Shown here in pieces: positions 26,268-35,394 of a stretch of DNA of 64,000 nt. Under the pieces are notes generated by a model. It made no database searches. It saw only the letters and a list, made by a program, of their open reading frames with translations, and was not told where the DNA came from. The stretch is from NCBI GenBank assembly GCA_019636755.1, contig JAHBWZ010000001.1, positions 496,001 to 560,000 on the forward strand, written 5' to 3'. The stretch comes from Phycisphaeraceae bacterium (GTDB lineage: Bacteria; Planctomycetota; Phycisphaerae; Phycisphaerales; SM1A02). Numbering within the stretch: position 1 is the first letter of the stretch; every line of letters starts with the position of its first letter. The position numbers and the translations under genes are program-made.

Positions 26268-29117
26268 TCACGGCGCCCGGACCTCGTCGACCCGGCCGGG
26301 TTCCATCGTGTCCGCATCGATCATGGCCCCCGGGAGCCGGGCCCTGAGTTCCGCCAGCCGCGCCTCGAGTTCCTCGTCGATCCCGATCACCACGCCCGCC
26401 TCGCGCATCCGCGCCAGGATCTCCGTCGATCGTGTCACCGCGCCGGCGGCTTCCGTGCGCCATCCCGCGGCGTCCACCTCATCCGCGCCCGGATCGTCCG
26501 CCGCGGCCAGCAGGCACTGCGCGAGATCCTCGAAGGCGATCGCGAGTTCCCTGACGAACGCGGTATCCGCGCCAGGACCGGTGAAGGGCTCCAGCACCGT
26601 CACGCGACGGCGCAGCACGGCCAGCGCCTCGTCGAGGTGCCCCAGGTGCCGCAGGCTGGTGCCGATGCCGCGGAGCGCGATGGCCAGGTCGAGGTGCAGG
26701 AGCGTGTAGTCCGGCGTGCGTGCCAGCCCGCGCTCGCTTGTTTCGGCGAAGGCCTGCCAGTGCGCGAGCCCCGCCTCGTACTGCGCCGATCGCAGGAAGG
26801 CGTGCCCCAGCGCGTAGTGCGCGATACCGAGGTGACGCAAGGCACGGAGATCCTCGGGATCCGCCGCGGCCAGCGCGGCGCGGATCCGCAGGTCCTCCGC
26901 CAGGTGCGTCCGCGCCTCCTCGATCCTGTCCGTGTCCACCAGGAACAGGCCGAGGGCGCGGTGCATGCCGCCCAGCGTGGCCTCCGCGGCGACGCTCCCC
27001 GCGTGGTCCGCGTGCAGCGCCATCGCCGCGTCGAGCGCGGTGCGGAACAGCCGCTCTGCCTCATCCGACCGGCCGAGCCCCTGGTGCATGCGCGCCATCT
27101 GTCCGAGGACCACCACGCGGTTCCGGCGATCGTTCGCGCGGGTGCGGCCCGCCTCGATCCGTCCCTGCACGTATCGCTCGTACTGCGCCAGCGACTCGAT
27201 CGCGTCCGCCAGTCGTCCGGCGTCGGCGTACATCCGCCCCATGTCGGCGAGCGCGAGGACGAGCGACTCCTCGACATCCGGTCGCGCCGGGTGCGCCTGC
27301 GCCAGATCCCGGAGCAGCGCCACCTGCGACGCGTAGAGCGCCATCGCCTCCTCCCGCCGCCCGGCCGACCGCAGCGCGGCCGCGTGCTGGCGTGTCAGAG
27401 ATGCCAGTTCGAGTGCCGCGTCAGGATCGTCCGGCCCGGCCGCGGCGCGCCGCGCCGCCATCCGGACCGCCTTGTCGTAGCTCTCGATCGCACCCGGAAG
27501 GTCGCCGAGATTCCCGCCGGCCATGTCGCCCTGCACGTCCCCCAGGCGGCCGTAGGCGAGCGCGATCTCGCGCATCAGGCCCGGTTCATCGCCCACCTCC
27601 TCCGCGAGCGCGTCGAGATACCGCAGCCCCGTCGACACGAGGAGCTGGCGGGACGCGGTCGCGCCGGGCAGGTCGCGGATGCTCTCCTCGACCTCGAAGA
27701 TGAACGTTCCTGCCAGCGTGCGGACGTCCTCGAACCGCCGCTCCGCGCGGGCCCGCTGGTCGGCCTCGGACCGGCGCGCCGCATCGGCCTGCGCCTCCTG
27801 CCACAGCGCGGCATTCCGCTCGCGGGCAGCGACCAGCGCGAGCCACGAGGTCCCGGCGAGCCCGGCGAGCAGGACCACGAACGCGAGGGCCACGCCGGCC
27901 ACCAGCCCGCGGTTCCGGTGCGCGAACTTCGACAGCCGGTAGAGCGCACTCGGCGGCCGCGCCGAGATCGGCTCGCGGCGGAGATGCCGGCGAAGGTCCC
28001 CGGCGAGCGCGGCCGCGGTCGGGTAGCGCCGCGTGCGGTCCTTCTCGATCGCCGTCTGCACGATCGTCTCGATATCACCGCGCAGGCTGCGCAGCCCCGG
28101 TCGGATCGACGAGAGCGGCGCCGGGTCCTCCTCGCAGATGATCCGCGCCGCCTCCGCGATGCTGCGCCCGCGCACATCGAAGGGAAGCTGCCCGGTGAGC
28201 AGTTCATGCAGCAGGACCCCGATCGCGTACACGTCGCATTGCGCATCGATCCGGCCCGGATCACCGGCGAGCTGCTCGGGACTCATGTAGGGGAGCGTGC
28301 CGATGAGTTCGCCCGCGCCGGTCCGGACGGTGATCGTCTCGAGGTCCGCGGTCGCCCCGGGCAGGAACCGGGCGATGCCGAAGTCGAGCACCTTCACCTG
28401 CCCGTCCGGCTGGACCAGCACGTTCGCGGGCTTGAGATCCCGATGCACGATCCCCTGCTCGTGCGCGTGCTGCACCGCGTCGCACAGCTGCACCGCGAGA
28501 TCCAGCCGTCCCGCCAGGGAGAGATCGTGCCGCGTCGCGTGCCCGGTCAGCGGGAGCCCCTCCACGAGTTCCATGATGGAGAACGGTCGCCCTGGCCCGT
28601 CGACCGCGGAGGCCGCCGTCCGGCCGCGCCGCGGCAGGACGCCCGAGCCGAAGATCGTGGCGATCCCGGGGTGGTGCAGCCGCGCGAGGGCGCGGATCTC
28701 CCGCCGGAACCGTGCCAGCATCGCCCTGGACGCGATCGACTCCAGGATGACCTTCAGCGCGACGCGGCGCGGCGGCTGGAACTGCTGCGCCTCGAACACG
28801 CGCCCCATCCCGCCACGACCGATCAGGCGGATGATCCGGTACTGGCCCAGGATCGTCGCGCCCGGCCTGAGATCCTCGTCGTCGTCGTCGACGTCGTCGT
28901 CCGCCTCTCCGCTCGCCGGGCCGGCGTCGAGCGCGGGTGCACGGCGCAGGAAGTCCGTCGCCTCGTCGCCGTCCAGCGCAAGCAGGCGCTCGACCTCGGC
29001 GCGCAGCGCGGCCTGGCCGGCGCACGCCTCATCCAGCAGGCGGCGTCGCGCCTCGGGGTCCAGGTCCACGGCCGCCTCGAAGAGTTCGTGGACGCGGCGG
29101 TGACCGGACTCATCCAT
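26268..29117 (-). CDS. Serine/threonine protein kinase with TPR repeats, membrane anchored
   Basis: The 949-residue protein has an acidic linker (about 73-82), a Hanks-type kinase domain from about 93 (GRGGMGRVFEAQ, catalytic lysine in VALKVILE, HRDLKPANVL, DFGIARF, GTLPYMSPEQ), a transmembrane helix near residue 400 (GLVAGVALAFVVLLAGLAG) and about 450 residues of TPR-like helices. In planctomycetes such kinases are typically next to ECF sigma factors. Here the start overlaps the sigma stop by 8 bp (29110-29117). The TPR part may act as a partner-binding or sensory region. A 1635-codon open frame on the other strand is a GC-driven shadow. Confidence 0.95.
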   Translation of the reverse strand: MDESGHRRVHELFEAAVDLDPEARRRLLDEACAGQAALRAEVERLLALDGDEATDFLRRAPALDAGPASGEADDDVDDDDEDLRPGATILGQYRIIRLIGRGGMGRVFEAQQFQPPRRVALKVILESIASRAMLARFRREIRALARLHHPGIATIFGSGVLPRRGRTAASAVDGPGRPFSIMELVEGLPLTGHATRHDLSLAGRLDLAVQLCDAVQHAHEQGIVHRDLKPANVLVQPDGQVKVLDFGIARFLPGATADLETITVRTGAGELIGTLPYMSPEQLAGDPGRIDAQCDVYAIGVLLHELLTGQLPFDVRGRSIAEAARIICEEDPAPLSSIRPGLRSLRGDIETIVQTAIEKDRTRRYPTAAALAGDLRRHLRREPISARPPSALYRLSKFAHRNRGLVAGVALAFVVLLAGLAGTSWLALVAARERNAALWQEAQADAARRSEADQRARAERRFEDVRTLAGTFIFEVEESIRDLPGATASRQLLVSTGLRYLDALAEEVGDEPGLMREIALAYGRLGDVQGDMAGGNLGDLPGAIESYDKAVRMAARRAAAGPDDPDAALELASLTRQHAAALRSAGRREEAMALYASQVALLRDLAQAHPARPDVEESLVLALADMGRMYADAGRLADAIESLAQYERYVQGRIEAGRTRANDRRNRVVVLGQMARMHQGLGRSDEAERLFRTALDAAMALHADHAGSVAAEATLGGMHRALGLFLVDTDRIEEARTHLAEDLRIRAALAAADPEDLRALRHLGIAHYALGHAFLRSAQYEAGLAHWQAFAETSERGLARTPDYTLLHLDLAIALRGIGTSLRHLGHLDEALAVLRRRVTVLEPFTGPGADTAFVRELAIAFEDLAQCLLAAADDPGADEVDAAGWRTEAAGAVTRSTEILARMREAGVVIGIDEELEARLAELRARLPGAMIDADTMEPGRVDEVRAP

Positions 29118-29736
29118 GCTTCGGCGCGTCCTGTCCGCGGCTCAACCGATCGCGCAGCCAGGCGCGGGCGAAGCGCCAGTCGCGTTCGACCGTGCGCGTC
29201 GTCACCTGCAGCAGGTCCGCGATCTGAGCGTGCGTCAGCCCGGCGAACCAGGAGAGCATCACGACCTCGCCCGGTCTCGGATGGGTGGCGCGCAGCTCGT
29301 CGATGGCGGCATCGACGGCGAGGACCTCCTCCGCCCCGTCGAGCATGGTCAGTGCCGATCCGTCATCGGATCCGGGCGGCGCATCCTCCAGGGGCACGCG
29401 GGCCCGGTCTCCTCCGTGCCGGAGGCGTGCCTTGCGCCGCGCCTGGTCCACCAGGATGTTCCGCATCGCCTGTGCGGCGGCGCCGAAGAAGTGGGCCCGC
29501 CCCTGCCAGCCCGGATCCTCCGTGCCGACCAGCCGCAGATACGCCTCGTGGACCAGTGCGGTGGCGCTCAGGGTCTGGCCCGGCGGCAGCCGGCGCAGGC
29601 TGGCCTCGGCCAGCCTGCGGAGTTCGGCGTACGCGCGCGGCAGGAGGTCCGCCGACGCCGCCCGGTCCCCCCCGGCGGCCGCACGAAGCAGCAGGGTCAG
29701 GTCGCCGGAGAACGGTGCCGGTCGGTCGTCACCCAT
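29110..29736 (-). CDS. ECF-type RNA polymerase sigma factor
   Basis: The 208-residue protein has region 2 (LLPRAYAELRRLAEASLRRL...TALVHEAYLRL) and region 4 (RPGEVVMLSWFAGLTHAQIADLLQVTTRTVERDW), as in the planctomycete/Acidobacteria ECF group annotated Sig-70_X6. It directs RNA polymerase to a small regulon. Overlap with the kinase gene strongly suggests that phosphorylation or binding by that kinase controls its activity, replacing a classical anti-sigma factor; that is inference from gene order. The upstream neighbour diverges 95 bp away. Confidence 0.92.
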   Translation of the reverse strand: MGDDRPAPFSGDLTLLLRAAAGGDRAASADLLPRAYAELRRLAEASLRRLPPGQTLSATALVHEAYLRLVGTEDPGWQGRAHFFGAAAQAMRNILVDQARRKARLRHGGDRARVPLEDAPPGSDDGSALTMLDGAEEVLAVDAAIDELRATHPRPGEVVMLSWFAGLTHAQIADLLQVTTRTVERDWRFARAWLRDRLSRGQDAPKHG

Positions 29737-29831
29737 CGGTGCGGTCCACGCGCGGAATCATGTCGGGTCCGCCCGGGCGGCGACGGATGTCGTGCAGAGG
29801 CTCTTCACGCACCCTCATCCGGAGAACACAC

Positions 29832-31142
29832 ATGACTCGCTCTCGCATGGTCATCGTACCGCTCATCGCGTCGCTTGGTGCCCTCGCGCTGCCGCGTCCG
29901 GCCCTGGCCGAATGCCTGGACAGGAGTCCGGGCCCCATGGTCCCGGTCCCGGACTCCTCCATCGCGGTCACATTCGACGCCCTCCGCAACGTCCTCGTCT
30001 GCATGGGCGGCTCCGGCACCATCTGTGAACTGGTGAACGGTGCCTGGATCACCGTCCAGCCGGTGGTCCCCCGCACCTGGCCCAGCGTCGTCCGGCCCGG
30101 CGCCACGTACCGCAGCGCCACCGGCGAGTCGATCGTGTTCGCGCTGTCCACCGATATCCACGCATGGAACGGCCAGTCATGGTCCACGCTCCCGCCGCTG
30201 CCGGGACCCCTTCGGATCGACACCGCGCTCGCGTACGACCCGATGGCCGACCTCGTGTACGCCTTCGGCGGCATGGTGCCGGGCGAGTCGCAGGTCATGC
30301 AGGATCTCTGGGCCTTCGACGGCGCGGGCTGGTCGCAGGTCATGACACGGACGGCGCCGCCGCCGCGCCGGCGCGCCGCGCTGGCCTGGGACTCGCATCG
30401 GCAGCGCCTCGTGCTCTTCGGCGGGAACAGCAGCGCGGACATCCTGGGTGACACGTGGGAGTTCGATGGCGTCGACTGGATCGATCGCTCCGGCGCGCCG
30501 GGCCCCGCGCCGACGCCCCGTTCCGAGGCCGTGCTCGTGTTCGAGCCCGACCTCGGCGTCATGCTGCTCCGCGGCGGGTTCGGCGGGAGCGTCCCGCAAC
30601 CGTACGACACCTGGTCGTGGGACGGGACCCGATGGGTGGAGCGGTATCCGACCGGGGCGAATTCGCTCAGCAGCGTCTCGCGTGGTGCACTCGATCCGGT
30701 CGCGGGCATCCTCTACTCCCTGATCCCGGGCGCGCTGTCCGTCGATCGACTGATCATCACCGCGACCGCCCCGACCATCGTGCAGCAGCCGTCGAACACC
30801 TCGGTTCCGCCCGGATTCCCCGCGCAGTTCACCGTCGACGCGGAACCGTCCGCGTCGTTCGACGGGCTCGCGTGGCAGTGGCGGCGCAACGGCACGCCGA
30901 TCCCCGGCGCCACGATGCCGGTTCTCACGCTGCCCGCCGTCGAGCCCGCGGACATGGGCGCGTACGACTGCGTGATCCGCAACGGCGGCGTCGGCGAACT
31001 CAACTGCGGCCGCGTCATCACGACGGCGGCCATGCTGACCGTCGTCCCGGGCGCCACCTGCGCGGGCGACATCACCGGCGACGGCATCGCCGACTTCCAG
31101 GACCTGCTGGTCGTGCTCAGCGCGTGGGGACCGTGCCCGTAG
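29832..31142 (+). CDS. Secreted kelch-like / immunoglobulin-like protein with a dockerin-like tail
   Basis: The 436-residue protein follows GGAG at 29821. It has a signal peptide (VIVPLIASLGALALPRPALA), several kelch-like blades (LVYAFGGMVPGES..DLWAFDGAGW, LVLFGGNSS...DTWEFDG), an Ig-like domain near 320-410 (PTIVQQPSNTSVPPG...YDCVIRNGG) and one dockerin-like repeat (DITGDGIADFQDLLVVLSAWG). Likely an exported or surface adhesion or carbohydrate-binding protein. It diverges from the ECF-kinase operon, so it could be a target of that sigma factor. Confidence 0.88.
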   Translation: MTRSRMVIVPLIASLGALALPRPALAECLDRSPGPMVPVPDSSIAVTFDALRNVLVCMGGSGTICELVNGAWITVQPVVPRTWPSVVRPGATYRSATGESIVFALSTDIHAWNGQSWSTLPPLPGPLRIDTALAYDPMADLVYAFGGMVPGESQVMQDLWAFDGAGWSQVMTRTAPPPRRRAALAWDSHRQRLVLFGGNSSADILGDTWEFDGVDWIDRSGAPGPAPTPRSEAVLVFEPDLGVMLLRGGFGGSVPQPYDTWSWDGTRWVERYPTGANSLSSVSRGALDPVAGILYSLIPGALSVDRLIITATAPTIVQQPSNTSVPPGFPAQFTVDAEPSASFDGLAWQWRRNGTPIPGATMPVLTLPAVEPADMGAYDCVIRNGGVGELNCGRVITTAAMLTVVPGATCAGDITGDGIADFQDLLVVLSAWGPCP

Positions 31143-31197
31143 GTCTCGCCCGCGCCCATCCGGGCACCGTCGATCGGCCGCGCGCCTGATCTGCGGA

Positions 31198-31248
31198 ACC
31201 GCCCCCGGATGCGCCAGACCCTCCCGGTCCCGGCGCCCCGGGGGCGGT
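31198..31248 (+). terminator. Candidate terminator hairpin after the kelch/dockerin gene
   Basis: Perfect 11-bp arms (31198-31208 and 31238-31248) flank a 29-base loop, 55 bp past the stop at 31142. No T-run follows, so it could also be a processing or Rho-assisted site. Confidence 0.35.
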
Positions 31249-31283
31249 GACGCGTGCACGCGCGGTAGCATCACGTGCTCCCC

Positions 31284-32255
31284 ATGCCTGCCGGACCCGT
31301 CCCACCCATCCGCGGCATCCATCACATCACCGCCGTCGCGGGCGACGCGCAGGCGAACCTGGACTTCCACGTCGGCATCCTCGGGCTCCGGCTGGTCAAG
31401 TCCACGGTCAACTTCGACGACCCGGCCACGTACCACTTCTACTTCGCCGATCATGCCGGGTCGCCGGGGACAGTGCTGACGTACTTTCCGCACGGCCCGC
31501 TGCGCCGGCACCGACCGGGCACCGGCGAGGTCTCCGCGATCGGGCTCGCCATCGGCGAGGCATCGATCGGCTGGTGGATCGACCGCCTGCGCCGGCTCGA
31601 CATCCGCCACGCCGCGCCGGTCACGCGGTTCGACGAATCAGTGATCGCGCTGGAGGATCCCGACGGCACGCGCCTGGAACTGATCGCCGGCGGCGCAGAG
31701 GCACCCATCCCCGTCGATGCCGGCAGCGCACTCCCGCCGGCGCATGCGATCCGCGGATTCCATTCCGCCACGCTGACCGTGGCCGCACCGGGCCCGACCG
31801 CGCACCTGCTGGAGGCGATCATGGGCATGCGCGCCGTCTCGGCCGAGGCCGACCGGACGCGTTTCGTCGGCGCCGCCGACGCCGCCGCGCCCGGGCGGAC
31901 CATCGATCTTCGCGCAGCACCCGACCTGCCGCGCGCGCGACCCGGGGCCGGGGGCGTCCACCACATCGCGTTCCGCGTGCCGGACGACGATGCGCTGGCC
32001 CGCTGGCACCAGGCACTCCCGGATGCGGGACACATCACGACGCCGATCGTGGATCGGCGGTACTTCCGCTCGCTCTACTTCCGCGAGCACGGCGGCGTGC
32101 TCTTCGAGTTCGCCACGGACGGTCCCGGGTTCACGCGGGACGAACCGCTCGACGCGCTCGGCTCGGGTCTGCGCCTACCCGAATGGCTCGAGGCGCGCCG
32201 CGAGGCGATCGAGCGCAGCCTGCCCGCGATCGCGCGGCCGCAGCCCCGCCTGTAA
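31284..32255 (+). CDS. VOC-family ring-cleaving dioxygenase-like protein
   Basis: The 323-residue protein has two glyoxalase/VOC domains: IRGIHHITAVAGDAQANLDFH with metal-ligand histidine and LEDPDGTRLELI, then GVHHIAFRVPDDDA and a glutamate in GGVLFEFATDGPGF. It resembles the MhqO/LinE-type hydroquinone dioxygenases. The metal site (His, His, Glu) appears intact. The substrate is unknown. GTG at 31275 is an alternative start. No aromatic-degradation genes are nearby. Confidence 0.85.
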   Translation: MPAGPVPPIRGIHHITAVAGDAQANLDFHVGILGLRLVKSTVNFDDPATYHFYFADHAGSPGTVLTYFPHGPLRRHRPGTGEVSAIGLAIGEASIGWWIDRLRRLDIRHAAPVTRFDESVIALEDPDGTRLELIAGGAEAPIPVDAGSALPPAHAIRGFHSATLTVAAPGPTAHLLEAIMGMRAVSAEADRTRFVGAADAAAPGRTIDLRAAPDLPRARPGAGGVHHIAFRVPDDDALARWHQALPDAGHITTPIVDRRYFRSLYFREHGGVLFEFATDGPGFTRDEPLDALGSGLRLPEWLEARREAIERSLPAIARPQPRL

Positions 32256-32316
32256 GCCCGGACATCGGCCCGGACATCGGCCCGGTCATCGGCCGCGGAC
32301 ACCGGCCGCGGACCTG
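32256..32316. repeat. Short tandem repeat, 12-bp unit
   Basis: Three nearly identical copies of GCCCGGACATCG (32256-32291) are followed by two degenerate 13-bp copies. It starts right after the dioxygenase stop. Confidence 0.75.
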
Positions 32317-32547
32317 GGCCCGGGATGCCAGCCCCGCGTTCCCGGACGGCGCAGAGGCGCGCCGAAGCGCCGGTACGATGCGGCGGATGCCGCTTCGTGC
32401 GGCATGCACCGCCATCCTCTGTCCCTCCCCCGTCCCTTTCTCCGCCTTGAACGGGTGGCGGGGCGCGCCGGTGCCTGCACCCGCCTGACCGGTTCCCGGC
32501 GCGCCGGGATGTCCCGGGACGTGCCCGTGGATCGGAGAGTGACCCGC

Positions 32548-35271
32548 ATGCCCGACCGCCACACGCAGGACGCCGCGCCGAGCATGGCCGACGTCAAGGA
32601 ACTCTTCGGGCTGATGCTCGAGGCGGACGCGCTCGCGCACGTGCCCCCCGGCACCGCGGACGACGCGACCACCGTGCACACGGCGCGCCGCGCATTCGCC
32701 GCGGCCGCGCCGCCGGTGCGCGCCGCGGTCGAACGGCTGCTCGCCGCGCACGGGCGCGCCTCCGGCATGCTGCTCGAAGGCGAAGCGGGCGCCGCCCCTC
32801 CGGGGCTCATCGGCGCGGATCCGCCGCCCGCGCCCGCGCCGCGGATCGCCGGGTACGCGATCGGCCAGGAGATCGGGCGCGGCGGCTTCGGCGTGGTCTA
32901 CCGCGCGCGGCAGATCGAGCCCGTCGAGCGGCCCGTCGCCGTGAAGATCCTGCGCACCGAACTCGCCGGCCCGGACGTCATCGCGCGCTTCCGCGCCGAG
33001 GCGCGCGTCCTGGCGCGGATGAGCCATCCCGGCATCGCCCGGGTGCTCGATGCCGGGCTGGACGACCGGCACCGCCCGTATGTCACCATGGAACTCGTCG
33101 ACGGCGAGCCGATCACCGCGTACGGCGAGCGACGGTCGCTCTCCGTGCGCGAGCGCGTCCGGCTGCTGGCGGAAGTCTGCGACGCCGTCCACCACGCGCA
33201 CCAGCGCGCCGTGATCCACCGCGATCTCAAGCCGGCGAATGTCCTGGTCGAGGAGGCCGACGGCCGGCACCGGCCGCACGTCATCGACTTCGGCATCGCG
33301 AAGATCATCGAGGACGGCGCGGGCGAGGCGCAGACGCAGACCGGCGCCCGCCTGGGAACGCCCAGGTACATGAGCCCGGAACAGGTCGAGGGCAGCGATC
33401 CCGGCGACGTGCGCACGGACGTCTACGCGCTCGGCGTCCTTCTGTGCGAGGTGCTGACCGGGCGCCTGCCGCGATCGATGCCGGACACGGGCGGCACGCC
33501 GGCAGCGCGGCGCAGCACGGTCGCCGAGCGCCCCAGCCGCCTGGCCGCCCGGGGCGGCGCGGACCTCGCCGATCGCACCCGCGAACTGCGCGGCGACCTG
33601 GATCGCATCGTCCTCAAGGCGGTCGCGTTCGACGCGGAGGAACGCTACGACTCCGCCGCGGCGATGGCCGAGGATCTCCATCGCTACCTGGACGGCCGGC
33701 CGGTCCTCGCCACGCCGCCCGGCGTGCTCTACCTCGCCCGGAAGTTCATCGCGCGACGGAAGATGACCAGCGCCGCGATCGCGCTGGCGGTCGTCTCCAT
33801 GGTCGGCGGCACGGCGGCGGCGATGTACGGGCAGTCGCGGGCGCAGGAGAGCCGGATCGCGTCGGAAGTCCAGAAGCGCCGCGCCGAACTGGAAGCGACG
33901 GTCGCCAACGAGATCAACGATTTCTGGATCGACATCATCCAGCGCGGCAGCCCGCAGGAGGCACGCCGACCGGACCTCCAGGTCCGCGACGCCCTGGACC
34001 TCGCGGCACCGCGGCTCGACGCGCAGATCCACGATCCCGGGGTCCGGCGGCGGCTGCACGAGACGTTCGCGCAGGCCTACCACGCGCTCGGTCTCGCGGA
34101 ACCCCAGTTCCATCACGCCCGCCAGGCGTGGTCGCTCCTCGACGCGTCCGAGATCGACGATCCGGCGGACGTCCTGCGGACCCACCGGACCTTCGCACTC
34201 GCGCTCATGGAGGTGCACCGGCTCGATGAAGCGCGCACCGTGCTCCGCGCGGCGCTCGACCTGTGCACCGAGGCGCACGCCGATTCGAGGCGTCAGCGCC
34301 CGCTGGTCCTGCAGCTGCTTGCCGGCGTCGCGGATCGCGACGGCGACTTCGCCCGGGCCGAGCGCCTGTACGCCGACGCGGCGGCATCCGCGCACGAGAT
34401 CCTCGGCGCGGACCACGTCACGACCCTCGCGAGCGAGAGCCGCCGGGCGCTGATCCTCGTGAAGCTCGGCCGCGCGCAGGAGGTCATCGAACGGCTCCCG
34501 GCGCTTCTGGAGACGCAGCGTGTCCGGCTCGGCGCCGACCACCCGGACACGATCAGCACCCTGGCGACCCTGGCCGGTGCACGGCAGCATCTCGGCCAGT
34601 TCGAGCAGGCCGAGCGTGACTACGCGACGGTGCTCGAACTCGCCATTCCCGTGCTCGGCGAGGACCACGCCTCCGTCCTGATGCTGCGGAACAACCTCGC
34701 CAGCCTGCTGCGCGACATGCGCCGGTTCGAGGAGGCGGAGTCCATCTTCCGCGCGGTCCGGGCATCGCATCTGCGCGGCGACGGACCGGATCATCCGAGC
34801 ACGCTCCGGGCGACGGCGAACCTGGCGGCCGCGCTGACGAGTCAGCGCAAATACGAGGAGAGCGAGTCGCTGCTGCTGCAGGCCATCGACGGCCGCCGCC
34901 GGGTTCTCGGACCGGAGCATCCGGACACGATCAACGCGCAGCAGGTCCTGGCCAGCGTCTATCGCAACACGGGCCGGCTGGAGGACGCGCTCGACCTCTA
35001 CGCCGCCCTGCTGGAGCCGCTGCGCCGGTCCGTGCCGCCCGGGCACCTGCGGCTGGCGCCCGTGCTGCGCAACTACGGCGTCGCCCTGTACGACAGCGAA
35101 CGCTTCGAGGAGGCGCTGCACCTCTTCATCGAGAGTTACGGCATCCTGCTGGCCGCGTCCGGGCCGGAGCACCCGCAGACGATCCGCGGCGCGGCGTTCA
35201 TCTGCGACGCGCTCGCCCGGCTGGCGTCCGCGGACGGATTCGAGGACTGGCGGCAGCGCTGCGCCGAGTGA
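32548..35271 (+). CDS. Serine/threonine protein kinase with kinesin-light-chain-type TPRs
   Basis: The 907-residue protein starts at 32548, eight bases after GGAGAG; the much longer upstream open frame has no family character. It has an N-terminal helical region, a kinase domain (GRGGFGVVYRARQ, VAVKILRTEL, IHRDLKPANVLV, DFGIAKI, GTPRYMSPEQ), a membrane helix near residue 415 (AAIALAVVSMVGGTAAAMY) and tandem TPRs with the LGxxHPxT spacing (LGADHPDTISTLATLAGA, LGEDHASVLMLRNNLASLL, LGPEHPDTINAQQVLASV). No sigma factor gene is adjacent, unlike the kinase at 26268. The dockerin-like secreted gene follows 123 bp downstream. Confidence 0.95.
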   Translation: MPDRHTQDAAPSMADVKELFGLMLEADALAHVPPGTADDATTVHTARRAFAAAAPPVRAAVERLLAAHGRASGMLLEGEAGAAPPGLIGADPPPAPAPRIAGYAIGQEIGRGGFGVVYRARQIEPVERPVAVKILRTELAGPDVIARFRAEARVLARMSHPGIARVLDAGLDDRHRPYVTMELVDGEPITAYGERRSLSVRERVRLLAEVCDAVHHAHQRAVIHRDLKPANVLVEEADGRHRPHVIDFGIAKIIEDGAGEAQTQTGARLGTPRYMSPEQVEGSDPGDVRTDVYALGVLLCEVLTGRLPRSMPDTGGTPAARRSTVAERPSRLAARGGADLADRTRELRGDLDRIVLKAVAFDAEERYDSAAAMAEDLHRYLDGRPVLATPPGVLYLARKFIARRKMTSAAIALAVVSMVGGTAAAMYGQSRAQESRIASEVQKRRAELEATVANEINDFWIDIIQRGSPQEARRPDLQVRDALDLAAPRLDAQIHDPGVRRRLHETFAQAYHALGLAEPQFHHARQAWSLLDASEIDDPADVLRTHRTFALALMEVHRLDEARTVLRAALDLCTEAHADSRRQRPLVLQLLAGVADRDGDFARAERLYADAAASAHEILGADHVTTLASESRRALILVKLGRAQEVIERLPALLETQRVRLGADHPDTISTLATLAGARQHLGQFEQAERDYATVLELAIPVLGEDHASVLMLRNNLASLLRDMRRFEEAESIFRAVRASHLRGDGPDHPSTLRATANLAAALTSQRKYEESESLLLQAIDGRRRVLGPEHPDTINAQQVLASVYRNTGRLEDALDLYAALLEPLRRSVPPGHLRLAPVLRNYGVALYDSERFEEALHLFIESYGILLAASGPEHPQTIRGAAFICDALARLASADGFEDWRQRCAE

Positions 35272-35394
35272 CGCGATCGCCGGAATCCATGTCCCCCGCC
35301 GGCGCAGTCGTCCGCCTGTCCACGGAGCGCGGATCGGCCCGGACCTGCCGGGTGCCCGCGCCCATGCACACCCGTTCCGGCACAGGAGATTCCC

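Noticed and set aside
26235-31142. 1635-codon open frame on the plus strand running through the kinase and sigma genes into the kelch/dockerin gene
   Set aside because: Only the part from 29832 has a signal peptide, domains and a ribosome site. The rest is antisense to a clear kinase and is explained by the scarcity of stop codons at this GC content.
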